In this document: in pieces, positions 54,956 to 62,784 of the stretch
Layout of the letters: each line of letters begins with the position of its first letter
Position numbering within the stretch: position 1 is the stretch's first letter
From: Capilliphycus salinus
GTDB taxonomy: Bacteria; Cyanobacteriota; Cyanobacteriia; Cyanobacteriales; Microcoleaceae
Assembly: GCF_047276495.1 (NCBI RefSeq)
Contig: NZ_CP178543.1
Coordinates: forward strand, 7,626,001 to 7,690,000
Reading direction: 5' to 3'
DNA length: 64,000 bases
The notes under the pieces: generated by a model
The model's database searches: none
Told to the model about the DNA's origin: nothing
What the model saw: only the letters and a program-made list of their open reading frames with translations
Translations under genes and position numbers: made by a program

Positions 54956-55354
54956 AACAAAATTGCGATCGCACTCAATAATAATAACTTCAAACGAATT
55001 GGTTTTAATGCCACTCTCCGCTTCCCTTTAACCATTCCTTTCTCCTATGATACGGGCTTGATTAATACGTGCTATCCGGTGGGGCGGGTTTCCCTGAATC
55101 TGGGAGGAGTAGCAAAGATTTTGTAGAACCCGCCCCTACAGAATGATTATTGGTTAGTTGGATATGGTATAAGTTATAGCGGTTTTGAATTTTTAGAGGC
55201 ACAGTTGGATTAAAAACCCGGTTTTTGGGATGTACCCGATCGCAAGGGCTATAAATAAATTCAAGAGAATCCTGATTTTCTCCAGAACACCCTTTAGCAG
55301 AGGTGTAACAGAATCATAGAATCAGCGCAGACGGTTTGGTAGTCACAGATAACG
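54956..55354. other. Intergenic stretch with family-A repeat and half REP
   Basis: About 400 bases between two plus-strand genes. It holds a family-A palindrome (55079-55140) and a REP half (AAAAACCCGGTTTTTGGG near 55213). The promoter for the DUF1565-SLH gene should be in the last 100 bases. No ORF. Confidence 0.55.
55079..55140. repeat. Family-A palindromic repeat
   Basis: GGTGGGGCGGGTTT on the left and AACCCGCCCCTACAG on the right, about 62 bases. Confidence 0.7.
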
Positions 55355-57718
55355 ATGACAACAATATATGTCAACCCAGCATTGGGAGAAGATCGGGGTG
55401 AGGGCAGTCAATCAGCGCCTTTGAAAACCTTGACAGAAGCCTTATCTCAAGCAACATCCGGTACAAGGATACAGCTTGAGGTAGGAACGTACAACGCCGC
55501 CACCGGGGAGATATTTCCCTTAAAAATTCCCTCAGGGGTAATGGTTGTGGGAAATGAGTCCGGAAAAGGTAGCGGTATTTTAATTGAGGGAAGCGGTGAC
55601 TATTTGAGTGCGAGTGCAACTCCTCAACGAATCACTTTGTTGTTAGAAAATCAAGCTGAACTGCGAGGTGTTACCCTAACAAACAGCGAGATTTCAAGTA
55701 CGGGGATTTGGTTGGAATCGGTAACGGCAACGATTGCCAATTGTACTTTAATTCACAATAAAGGCAAGGGAATTTATGCCACAGGTTCGGGTTCTCCGCA
55801 GATTTTCAATAATCTGTTCATTGATAACGAAGGCTATGGCATTTTTATCGAAAATACCGTAACCGGAGAAGTTCAAGGAAATCTCTTTCAAAACACCGGA
55901 TACGGTCTTGTCATCCAAGATAATGCCGCCCCCCAAATCAGCGATAATGCGATATTTGAAAACCGATCTGGGGTGTTAATCTCGGGCGATGCCAAACCGA
56001 TTTTGCGCCGCAATACGATAGAACGCAATAGCAGTGATGGCATGGTCATCGCTGAAAATGCCGCTCCCTATTTGGGAAGTTCTCAAGATCCGGGGAGAAA
56101 TACCTTCGGAAAAAATGGCGGATTTGATGTACAAAATACTAGCCGAGTTGCGATCGCTTCTTTTGGCAATCATGTCAATGGCAATCGCATTCAAGGTAAT
56201 TTCAATGTTGTTGCTCAGAATTTTACCACAGCTTCAGTTATGACTCTTTACGTTAATTCAACGACAGGAAAGGATTCTAACACCGGTACTCAGTCGAGTC
56301 CGTTTAAAACCATTACCAAAGCCCTCTCTCAAGCCCAAGCGGGAACGGTTGTGCAGGTTGCGCCGGGAACTTATACCTCCGCCAACGGCGAAAGTTTCCC
56401 CTTATTTATTCGGTCCGGGGTGAAGCTGGTTGGAAATGAAGCCGGAAAGGGAAGTAATACTCAAATTACCGGAAGCGGTCGGTTTACCAGTCCGACGGCT
56501 GCCGCTCAAAATATGACCGTTTGGATGGAAAATAATTCGGCGCTGCACGGATTTAGTGTTACGAATGAGGAAATTCGGGGAACCGCCGTTTGGATTGAAT
56601 CGGTTTATTGTACAGTGAGTAAGTGTACCTTTGCTAAATCCAAGCGGGAAGGGGTCTATATTACCGGAACGGCGATTCCTGAAATTTTGGATAGCGTGTT
56701 TAGCGAAAATGGGGGGAATGGTATTGCTTTGGCCGGAAATGCCAAAGGGGAAATTCGCGGTAATAAGTTTCAAGATACCGGATATGCGATCGCCGTGCAA
56801 GCTCAAGCGGCGCCGTTAATTGTGGATAATCAAATTACCGGAAATCGCACGGGAATAGTTCTTTCGGGAAGTTCTAAACCGGTGTTGCGGAAAAATTTAG
56901 TCGAAAAGAACCTGCAAGATGGGTTAACGGTGATTGCCGATGCCAATCCGGATTTAGGAAATGATCAAGATCCGGGTGGGAACGTTTTCCGCGATAATGG
57001 GAAGTACGATGTTCAAAATGCGGGTAAGTTTAAGCTGATCTCGATCGGAAATCAAATTAACCCGACTCGCACGAAGGGAGAGATTGAGTATGCAATTGGT
57101 CCGACTCCGACTCCGACTCCGACTCCGACTCCGACTCCGACTCCTGGTGACTTAAAGGATATTAAGGGACACTGGGCGGAAGCGTTTATTAAAGGGTTGG
57201 TGAACTTAAATATTATTAGCGGCTATCCCGATGGTACTTTCCGACCCGATAATAGTTTAACTCGCGCCGAACACGCGGCTTTATTGGCCAAGGCGTTTGA
57301 TTTAACAGCCATTCGTCAGGGGACCGCTTTTAAGGATGTTGCCTCTGATTTTTGGGCGAAAGCGGTGATTGAGAAAGCCAACCGTGCGGGATTTTTAGCT
57401 GGTTTCCCCGATGGTACGTTTCGTCCGAATCAAAATTTAACCCGCGCCCAAGCTATTGTATCATTGGTGAACGGGTTGAAGTTGACCGGCGGAACCTCTA
57501 ACTCTCTGCTGGCTTACAGCGATCGCGCCCAAATTCCCAGCTATGCAACCGATGCGGTGGCGACTGCAACCGAAAAGCGAATGGTTGTCAATTATCCCCG
57601 TCGCGATTTATTATCTCCTCAACGGGATATTACTCGCGGAGAAGTGGCGGCGATTTTCTATCAAACGTTAGTCGCTCAAGGCCGCGTCCAGAGAATTGAT
57701 TCGCCTTATATTGTCTAA
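55355..57718 (+). CDS. DUF1565 beta-helix (two copies) plus three SLH repeats
   Basis: 787 aa. Two tandem DUF1565/pectate-lyase-like beta-helix units begin IYVNPALGEDRGEGSQSAPL and LYVNSTTGKDSNTGTQSSPF; both keep the alternating NxIxxNxGxGI turns. A (PT)n linker (about residue 580-600) leads to three SLH repeats (KDIKGHWAEAFIKGLVNLNIISGYPDGTF...). Probably a cell-wall-attached surface protein; no signal peptide is visible at the start. The unit duplication explains length. It is a separate transcript ending in the hairpin at 57756. Confidence 0.88.
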   Translation: MTTIYVNPALGEDRGEGSQSAPLKTLTEALSQATSGTRIQLEVGTYNAATGEIFPLKIPSGVMVVGNESGKGSGILIEGSGDYLSASATPQRITLLLENQAELRGVTLTNSEISSTGIWLESVTATIANCTLIHNKGKGIYATGSGSPQIFNNLFIDNEGYGIFIENTVTGEVQGNLFQNTGYGLVIQDNAAPQISDNAIFENRSGVLISGDAKPILRRNTIERNSSDGMVIAENAAPYLGSSQDPGRNTFGKNGGFDVQNTSRVAIASFGNHVNGNRIQGNFNVVAQNFTTASVMTLYVNSTTGKDSNTGTQSSPFKTITKALSQAQAGTVVQVAPGTYTSANGESFPLFIRSGVKLVGNEAGKGSNTQITGSGRFTSPTAAAQNMTVWMENNSALHGFSVTNEEIRGTAVWIESVYCTVSKCTFAKSKREGVYITGTAIPEILDSVFSENGGNGIALAGNAKGEIRGNKFQDTGYAIAVQAQAAPLIVDNQITGNRTGIVLSGSSKPVLRKNLVEKNLQDGLTVIADANPDLGNDQDPGGNVFRDNGKYDVQNAGKFKLISIGNQINPTRTKGEIEYAIGPTPTPTPTPTPTPTPGDLKDIKGHWAEAFIKGLVNLNIISGYPDGTFRPDNSLTRAEHAALLAKAFDLTAIRQGTAFKDVASDFWAKAVIEKANRAGFLAGFPDGTFRPNQNLTRAQAIVSLVNGLKLTGGTSNSLLAYSDRAQIPSYATDAVATATEKRMVVNYPRRDLLSPQRDITRGEVAAIFYQTLVAQGRVQRIDSPYIV

Positions 57719-57755
57719 GGTTGGCTTAAGTTCTAGAAATTTATCTTCAATTTCT

Positions 57756-57790
57756 GAGGGCGTCTAGTTTTAGATGCCCTCGGCGTTTTA
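57756..57790 (+). terminator. Putative terminator of the DUF1565-SLH gene
   Basis: GAGGGCGTCTA (57756-57766) pairs with TAGATGCCCTC (57771-57781) through a G-T wobble, then GGCGTTTTA. An 11-position stem but only a short T-run. Confidence 0.6.
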
Positions 57791-57839
57791 TCTTAACGTC
57801 CCCAGAAGACCCTCAATTTTATTGACGGGAGAATGACGA

Positions 57840-58137
57840 CATAGTAACCTTAGGTAAGGGTTGTTGACGCAAGGGAGACACCGGAAACAGTCTTACACTC
57901 CGTAATCCCTAAATCTCGTCCGTCACTGGAATAAACGCAAGCCATACGGATTGAGCGTAAAGAAATCAAATAGGGTAGGGCATACCCGAATTCACGCTTG
58001 GGGAGTAGTTCCGTCAAGAGGCTGGCTTGAAAAAGTGTAGTCGGACTAGACATGAAACTGTAAGACCAAAACTAACACTGTTAGTGGAGGCAAGATTCAG
58101 CCCAAGAATCCCTCGCGTCCGGCGATGGGAGTGTCAA
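57840..58137 (+). mobile_element. Relic IS200/IS605-type right end with TnpB-type guide RNA region
   Basis: The last 120 bases look like the tail of cyanobacterial tnpB elements: the frame around 58006-58050 reads RQEAGLKKCSRTRHET-like, as after TnpB coding ends; then AGTGGAGGCAAGATTCAGCCC and a hairpin TCCC-TCGC/GCGA-GGGA (58109-58130), followed by GTGTCAAG, where TCAA is the usual right-end cleavage tetranucleotide. No tnpB or tnpA frame is left. It ends about 50 bases before psb28. Recognition is from memory of such elements, not alignment. Confidence 0.5.
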
Positions 58138-58185
58138 GATAGACTGTGGGAATTTAACAATTGTTTAAAATCTGTTGGTGAAATT

Positions 58186-58521
58186 ATGGCTACAATTCAA
58201 TTTGCACGGGGAGTTGATGAAGAGAAAATTCCAGATGTTCGCTTAACTCGTTCTCGCGATAAATCTCAGGGAACGGCGACTTTTTATTTTGACAATCCCG
58301 ATGCCCTCTCCAAAGAGTTTTCTGACGAAATCACGGGAATGTATTTAATTGATGAAGAAGGGGAATTGTTAACCCGCGAGGTGAAGGCGAAGTTTGTTAA
58401 TGGTAAACCGGAAGCGATAGAAGCGGTTTATTTGATGAAGTCGGAGGAAGAATGGGAGCGGTTTATGCGGTTTATGAACCGTTACGCCCAAGCCAATGGG
58501 TTAGAATTTAGCAAGTCCTGA
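58186..58521 (+). CDS. psb28: Photosystem II assembly protein Psb28
   Basis: 111 aa starting at MATIQFARGVDEEKIPDVRLTRS, which is the exact family start; the frame is open further upstream through the mobile-element relic but that part is not homologous. ATFYFDNPDAL, GMYLIDEEGELLTREVKAKFVNGKP and EAVYLMKSEEEWERFMRFM follow. Psb28 binds CP47 in early photosystem II assembly at the thylakoid membrane. Its promoter region is bounded by the IS right end. Confidence 0.97.
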   Translation: MATIQFARGVDEEKIPDVRLTRSRDKSQGTATFYFDNPDALSKEFSDEITGMYLIDEEGELLTREVKAKFVNGKPEAIEAVYLMKSEEEWERFMRFMNRYAQANGLEFSKS

Positions 58522-58629
58522 TGGGCTGTTGGGGAAGTCGGGAATGGTGTTTCTATCCCCTTCTGACTTCCATCACCTCACGGGTGTCTTTCCGGTAATT
58601 TGTGCGAAAATCAACGGGGAAAATTGAAG

Positions 58630-59136
58630 ATGGCATCCCTTCCTCATCCCGATCCTTCCGATGTTATAATCAATTGTGGAATTATTACGGTTAGCGATAC
58701 TCGCACGCACCAAACCGATAAAAGCGGTCGGTTGATTCAAACGTTACTCGAACAAGCGGGATATCAAATTAAACAGTATTTGATTCTCCCCGATGAACCC
58801 GGAGATATTCAAGCCGAAGTTCAACGGTTGTGTCAACTTCCCGATGTGGATGCTTTAATTCTCAATGGCGGGACCGGAATTGCACCCCGAGATACGACTT
58901 ACGATGCCATCGAAGGGATGCTTGAGAAAACTTTGCCGGGATTTGGTGAAATTTTTCGCAGTTTGAGTTATGCTGATATCGGATCGCGGGCGATCGCTTC
59001 TCGGGCTGTGGCGGGTGTTTGTCACCGAACGTTGGTGTTTTCGCTTCCGGGTTCCAGCAATGCGGTCAAATTGGCAATGGAAAAGCTAATTCTCCCCGAA
59101 TTGACTCATCTGGTTACTCTGTTAAAATCGGGTTAA
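58630..59136 (+). CDS. moaB: Molybdenum cofactor protein MoaB/MogA
   Basis: 168 aa from MASLPHPDP. IITVSDTRTHQTDKSGRLIQTLLEQAGY, ILNGGTGIAPRDTTYDAIEGMLEKTLPGFGEIFRSLSYADIGSRAIASRAVAG are the MoaB/MogA motifs (molybdopterin binding, GGTGxxxRD). It adenylates or helps insert Mo into molybdopterin. The ATG is preferred over a TTG 30 bases upstream. Follows psb28 by about 110 bases. Confidence 0.94.
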   Translation: MASLPHPDPSDVIINCGIITVSDTRTHQTDKSGRLIQTLLEQAGYQIKQYLILPDEPGDIQAEVQRLCQLPDVDALILNGGTGIAPRDTTYDAIEGMLEKTLPGFGEIFRSLSYADIGSRAIASRAVAGVCHRTLVFSLPGSSNAVKLAMEKLILPELTHLVTLLKSG

Positions 59137-59165
59137 TTCTCACGGTTTGATAGAAAATTTAGTTT

Positions 59166-59405
59166 ATGGAAACGGACGACCCAAAAACAATTAATCCCTG
59201 GAATTATAAGCCCTGGTGGTGTCAACCCTGGTCGATTTTGTTAACGGGAACTTCTATCATCCTCGGAAGTGGGTTGCTGTTTCAAACCTGGTGGTTAACC
59301 GCAATTGTCGCCCTTCCGATTTTAGTTTGGATGGGATACTTTCTGCTCGTTTGGCCGAAATTAATCGTCGAAAGCGGTATCCTCGACTCCGACTCCAAAC
59401 GTTAA
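59166..59405 (+). CDS. Small membrane protein (DUF6737-like)
   Basis: 79 aa. NPWNYKPWWCQPWSILLTGTSI and two helices (residues 20-42 and 45-65) recall a short cyanobacterial/plant membrane family that I believe is DUF6737, with a Trp-rich start. Its last 4 bases overlap the clpS 3' end. Function unknown. Confidence 0.7.
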   Translation: METDDPKTINPWNYKPWWCQPWSILLTGTSIILGSGLLFQTWWLTAIVALPILVWMGYFLLVWPKLIVESGILDSDSKR

Positions 59406-59695
59406 GCCTTTTCTAACGGCGCCATCGTTAGCCCTTCTCGGGTTAATTGCGTGTGATAAAGTTCGGCCTGTTCTAGCGGACCCACCCAAACCGTCGCCTG
59501 TCCTTCGTAGTGAACTTGATTGGTTAAATCCCAAGCCAGATCGGGATTCATTCCCGGAATATACTTCATCAAACAACTGGCAACGTGCTGAAAGGTGTTA
59601 ACATCGTCGTTCAGAACAATCACCTTATAGTTAGGATAAGGTTGACGGGTAACTTGACTGGAACGACTGGGCGCAACAGTAGGAGAAGAAGTCAT
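59402..59695 (-). CDS. clpS: ATP-dependent Clp protease adaptor ClpS
   Basis: 97 aa. PYPNYKVIVLNDDVNTFQHVASCLMKYIPGM is the ClpS core: the DD acidic pair and N-terminal tail bind ClpA/C and deliver N-degron substrates. VHYEGQATVWVGPLEQAELYHTQL completes the family. Convergent with the small membrane protein, 4-base overlap. Confidence 0.95.
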   Translation of the reverse strand: MTSSPTVAPSRSSQVTRQPYPNYKVIVLNDDVNTFQHVASCLMKYIPGMNPDLAWDLTNQVHYEGQATVWVGPLEQAELYHTQLTREGLTMAPLEKA

Positions 59696-59836
59696 GGGTC
59701 AGTTACCAGAACAAGGGTTTAACAACTGTACAGTTACAACTTAAATTCTAGCTCAACCAAATCGTTAAGCCTAGCTACTTAGTCTTAGACTATAGCACAA
59801 ATCTCGAACTTGGCAAAGGGTTAACCTTCTGGGCTA

Positions 59837-60121
59837 CGGGACTGGCCGGACTCGAACCGGCGACCTAGCGCTTCAGATTGGTGTGAGTTTCCCCACTCTC
59901 TGGACTCTCTCTTCACCCTTGGCAAAAGCCTTTAGGTGGTGGCCGTCGAGTCTCTGCACCTTCTCTATCCTAAATTTAAGATAAAGCTTGGCTCAAGATT
60001 ACCCTATCCTAACATGAACTTAGGCTTCCTTGAGTTTGACCACATTCACGCCCGGAGTTTCCTCTCGGGATGCCCGATCTTTTCAGGAGGCGCTTGCTCT
60101 ATCCATCTGAGCCACAGCCCC
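59837..60121 (-). tRNA. tRNA-Arg (anticodon CCU) interrupted by a group I intron
   Basis: Exons on the minus strand: 60121-60085 and 59873-59837. Acceptor GGGGCTG pairs with CAGTCCC, D-stem GCTC/GAGC, anticodon stem AGCGC/GCGCT around loop CT-CCT-AA after splicing, T-arm GCCGGTTCGAGTCCGGC. Discriminator G at 59837; CCA is not encoded. Anticodon CCT (CCU) reads AGG, arginine. The intron sits after position 36. The tRNA is intact except for the intron. Confidence 0.9.
59874..60084 (-). ncRNA. Group I intron in tRNA-Arg(CCU), 211 nt
   Basis: Begins after T36 of the anticodon loop and ends with the terminal G (59874), as expected for a u-G / omega-G boundary. Core segments of small cyanobacterial tRNA introns are visible on the minus strand: ACTCAAGGAAGCCTAAG (P/Q) with AATCTTGAGCCAAGC, and GGTGCAGAGACTCGACGG (R/S region). 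No homing endonuclease frame. It should self-splice; that is inference. Confidence 0.85.
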
Positions 60122-60269
60122 AATTTGGTTATCTTTCCCCATGTTAACAAAAGATACCGCAGTTTTCATCCGTTCAAGTGGGGAAGAGTCGGGGATTTAG
60201 CAATTTATACCGTTTTTAGACGGCTTTGTTTATTATTTGCTTATTACTATCCGACGACTTAGCTTGTCG

Positions 60270-61337
60270 TTAATTCACCCAAATTTCTTTCCAAGGACTG
60301 CCCCCAACTTCCAAACCGCAGAGATGACTTTCTGCCCGTAAAATAATTTCATTTCCCCGCTTCAATTCTAACATAATTTCACCCCGCATGGTATCCCGAC
60401 AAAAGAAAATTAATCCGTCTTGTGTGGGCGCTCGTAAGGGCGTTCCCGGTTGGTCAGTTTTGGCGGATAATGTAACTTGAAATTCTAGATTTTGGGCTTG
60501 CATTTGCCAAGTTCCCCAAGGTTCTATTTGCCAATTTACTTGAGAATTCCAGGGAACAAACTCATAAAATTTACCCCGATAATGAATCCCAATCATCGCT
60601 ACAGATTCCATCCAAGCTAACACGCCCCGCCTTCCTCCGCCTGCGGTTAGTGCCAAATCGGGTTCATTTTCAAAACAGTTACAATTGACCCAAAACCATT
60701 TTTGAGGAAACGCACCGCCCCAGTTTTTCTCACTATAAGCGGGCGCATTATTAAACTGATAAATTTTCCCGTTCCACTCTATCCAACCAGTTGCTAACCC
60801 GTGCGCCATTAAGATTTGCCAACCCGGTTCAAAAATGGGGAGAAAAGACAACCAACCCGCTGTAGACTGTTGGGGTTGACCAACATTTCCCCATCCATAT
60901 ATCGGCCGGGTTGAATATTCCCAACGACAGGTTTGTTGGGTTCCCGGATCGTGTAAAGTACCCTGATGCCAAGTGGTTGTAACTTGATACCCTTGTCGGA
61001 TATGATGATTAAAAAGTTCGGGTTCGAGATAAGCGGGGGTTGATGTTAAGTCGGTTTCGCCCCAATGACCCAATTCTAACGCCTGGGGAGACGCCCAAAA
61101 CCGGTTAACATCGGGAAAGGTGCGACAGAGATACTCATCATCCGGGCCTAAAATTTGCGCCCCCCCGCCACTGTGAAGCTGTCCGCCAATGGGGTCTTCG
61201 ATAGAGTACATGAATGCAAAGGTTTGACGGTCTTCGCTTAGGGTGACGCGGAAGTACCAGCCTTCAAAAAAACGGCGATCGCTTTGATCCCAGTGATAGC
61301 CACTGTGGGGGGTTTGTAGGAAGTTTTGTTCGGACAT
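60270..61337 (-). CDS. Tocopherol cyclase
   Basis: Closes the chromanol ring in vitamin E synthesis at the plastid-type membrane. 355 aa, normal length. TPHSGYHWDQSDRRFFEGWYFRVTL at the start, FMYSIEDP, GWLSFLPIFEPGWQILMAHGLATGWIEWNGK, and SEKNWGGAFPQKWFWVNCNCFE are the VTE1/SlrSyn motifs. The ATG at 61337 is clear. It lies about 150 bases from the tRNA gene on the same strand. Confidence 0.95.
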   Translation of the reverse strand: MSEQNFLQTPHSGYHWDQSDRRFFEGWYFRVTLSEDRQTFAFMYSIEDPIGGQLHSGGGAQILGPDDEYLCRTFPDVNRFWASPQALELGHWGETDLTSTPAYLEPELFNHHIRQGYQVTTTWHQGTLHDPGTQQTCRWEYSTRPIYGWGNVGQPQQSTAGWLSFLPIFEPGWQILMAHGLATGWIEWNGKIYQFNNAPAYSEKNWGGAFPQKWFWVNCNCFENEPDLALTAGGGRRGVLAWMESVAMIGIHYRGKFYEFVPWNSQVNWQIEPWGTWQMQAQNLEFQVTLSAKTDQPGTPLRAPTQDGLIFFCRDTMRGEIMLELKRGNEIILRAESHLCGLEVGGSPWKEIWVN

Positions 61338-61405
61338 ACTGATGTTGGGAGGCTAACCGATATTAGCTTATCATTTTATGGTTCTTGGGTTAAGTTAGAA
61401 TGAAG

Positions 61406-61702
61406 TTAAAGGCGCTTTTGCCAGGTTTTCGGGTTGCGTTTTGTATGAAAGCAAGCGATAATAAGAATGGTATTATTGTTAAAAAAATAAAAGATTCCAT
61501 AGGGAAATCTGCGAACAAGTATTCGACGAGTTTGCTTGTAAATTTGAGGATAAGCAAATGGATTTTCAGCAATTGAGGAGAAACAGTTATCAACTGCACG
61601 AATAAACTCCGAACCCAGTCCTTGACGGCGCTGTTCATACCAACAGTAAGCATCCTCAAGATCGAGTTCAGCTTCGGGCTGAATAATAATAGGATAACTC
61701 AT
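61406..61702 (-). CDS. RelE/ParE-family toxin
   Basis: 98 aa. YPIIIQPEAELDLEDAYCWYEQRRQGLGSEFIRAVDNCFSSIAENPFAYPQIYKQTRRILVRRFPYGIFYFF is the full ParE/RelE fold. Its ATG overlaps the stop of the antitoxin gene by 4 bases, the usual translational coupling. RNA cleavage or gyrase poisoning cannot be told from sequence. Confidence 0.9.
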   Translation of the reverse strand: MSYPIIIQPEAELDLEDAYCWYEQRRQGLGSEFIRAVDNCFSSIAENPFAYPQIYKQTRRILVRRFPYGIFYFFNNNTILIIACFHTKRNPKTWQKRL

Positions 61703-61920
61703 TGACGGCTTTGAATTCGTTGTTTAACTTCTTCCCAACTTGAACCCGATGTGGGATTTTGTTGGTAAGCTTCTAGACGACAGTCGAGTTCTTGACGCTG
61801 TGCGTCTGTTAATTCGGGTTCATCTCCTGTAGTCGCAAGGCTATCCCAAATAATTTCTATTAGTTCTAGTCGTTCTGAAACACTCAGTCTCAGGATTTCG
61901 TTGAGAAGTGAATTCGTCAT
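61699..61920 (-). CDS. Addiction-module antitoxin
   Basis: 73 aa. LLNEILRLSVSERLELIEIIWDSLATTGDEPELTDAQRQELDCRLEAYQQNP is the addiction-module component family usually paired with ParE/RelE toxins. It precedes the toxin and neutralises it. A likely autoregulated pair. Confidence 0.9.
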   Translation of the reverse strand: MTNSLLNEILRLSVSERLELIEIIWDSLATTGDEPELTDAQRQELDCRLEAYQQNPTSGSSWEEVKQRIQSRQ

Positions 61921-62041
61921 CGTTTCCGGCTTGATATATTTTTACTTAATTATGGCACAAAGGCATATTATGAACAGGGGGAGACGCTACGCGATCGCCA
62001 ACTTTTTTAGATAATTATTAGATACTTTGTTATATTGCCCT

Positions 62042-62296
62042 ATGCCTCAACGAAGACCATCAAGAGAAGGAGTGGGGAAATCACCCCTGAAAAAGCTAAG
62101 AGATGAACTGGGAATGTCTCAAGAGGAGTTGGCGAGACAGTTGGGTATTTCTTCGCGAACCGTCAGCCGTTGGGAAGCGGGGGATAATGTACCGACGTTC
62201 ACGGTTCCGCAAATTAAGGCTTTAGCACGTTTGCTGGAGTCGAAAGGAAAAACAATAGAAGATTTACCGGATCATTTTGGGCCATCGGATGATTAG
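62042..62296 (+). CDS. Xre-type helix-turn-helix protein
   Basis: 84 aa. SPLKKLRDELGMSQEELARQLGISSRTVSRWEAGDNVPTFTVPQIKALARLLE is a complete HTH_3 domain, and the tail IEDLPDHFGPSDD matches that of the next gene. The start is the ATG MPQRR; a TTG lies 5 codons upstream. The next gene's ATG follows the stop directly. Confidence 0.88.
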   Translation: MPQRRPSREGVGKSPLKKLRDELGMSQEELARQLGISSRTVSRWEAGDNVPTFTVPQIKALARLLESKGKTIEDLPDHFGPSDD

Positions 62297-62551
62297 ATGA
62301 AAAAAGATCGCAGACCCCAAGACAGTCCCTCACCGATAGAAACCCTCAGACTTGAACGAACCCAACTGTCTCAAGCTGAATTTGCCGTGTTGTGTGGAAT
62401 TCCTCTGCGAACCTATCAGCGTTGGGTTTCTGGGGAAACCGAAGCCAAGCCGACTCCCCGTCAGTGGAAAGCGATAATACGGGTGTTGAATATTCAATCT
62501 ATTGAGGAAATTCCCGATGATTTTGGCCCTGTTGACTTGACGGACAATTAA
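62297..62551 (+). CDS. Second Xre-type helix-turn-helix protein (tandem paralogue)
   Basis: 84 aa. ETLRLERTQLSQAEFAVLCGIPLRTYQRWVSGETEAKPTPRQWKAIIRVLNI is an HTH domain, and the end IEEIPDDFGPVDL repeats the tail of the preceding protein (IEDLPDHFGPSDD). ATG directly abuts the upstream TAG, so the two are coupled. Confidence 0.85.
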   Translation: MKKDRRPQDSPSPIETLRLERTQLSQAEFAVLCGIPLRTYQRWVSGETEAKPTPRQWKAIIRVLNIQSIEEIPDDFGPVDLTDN

Positions 62552-62784
62552 AGATTTTTTGTTATATAGCGATCGCCAAGTTGAGTGTCAGGTGTATCGT
62601 CCTTTTAGGGGTTGTGGTGTTGAGAGTATCACTTCTATAGCATTTTCATTTGAGATGTAAACAGTAGTGCAAGCGTCTCAGTATCTCGAAGGCTTCTCTA
62701 GGTCAATGGTTTTCCATAAATCATTTGAAAACACTATAACTTAATCAAATAGTAGTTTTATTGCAGGATATAGTTTTTGCTGTA

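Noticed and set aside
57850..58053. Minus-strand frame in the psb28 upstream region
   Set aside because: Lies over the putative IS right end, no known pattern or ribosome site.
59936..60262. Plus-strand frame over the tRNA-Arg region
   Set aside because: Overlaps the tRNA exon, intron and spacer; no protein features.
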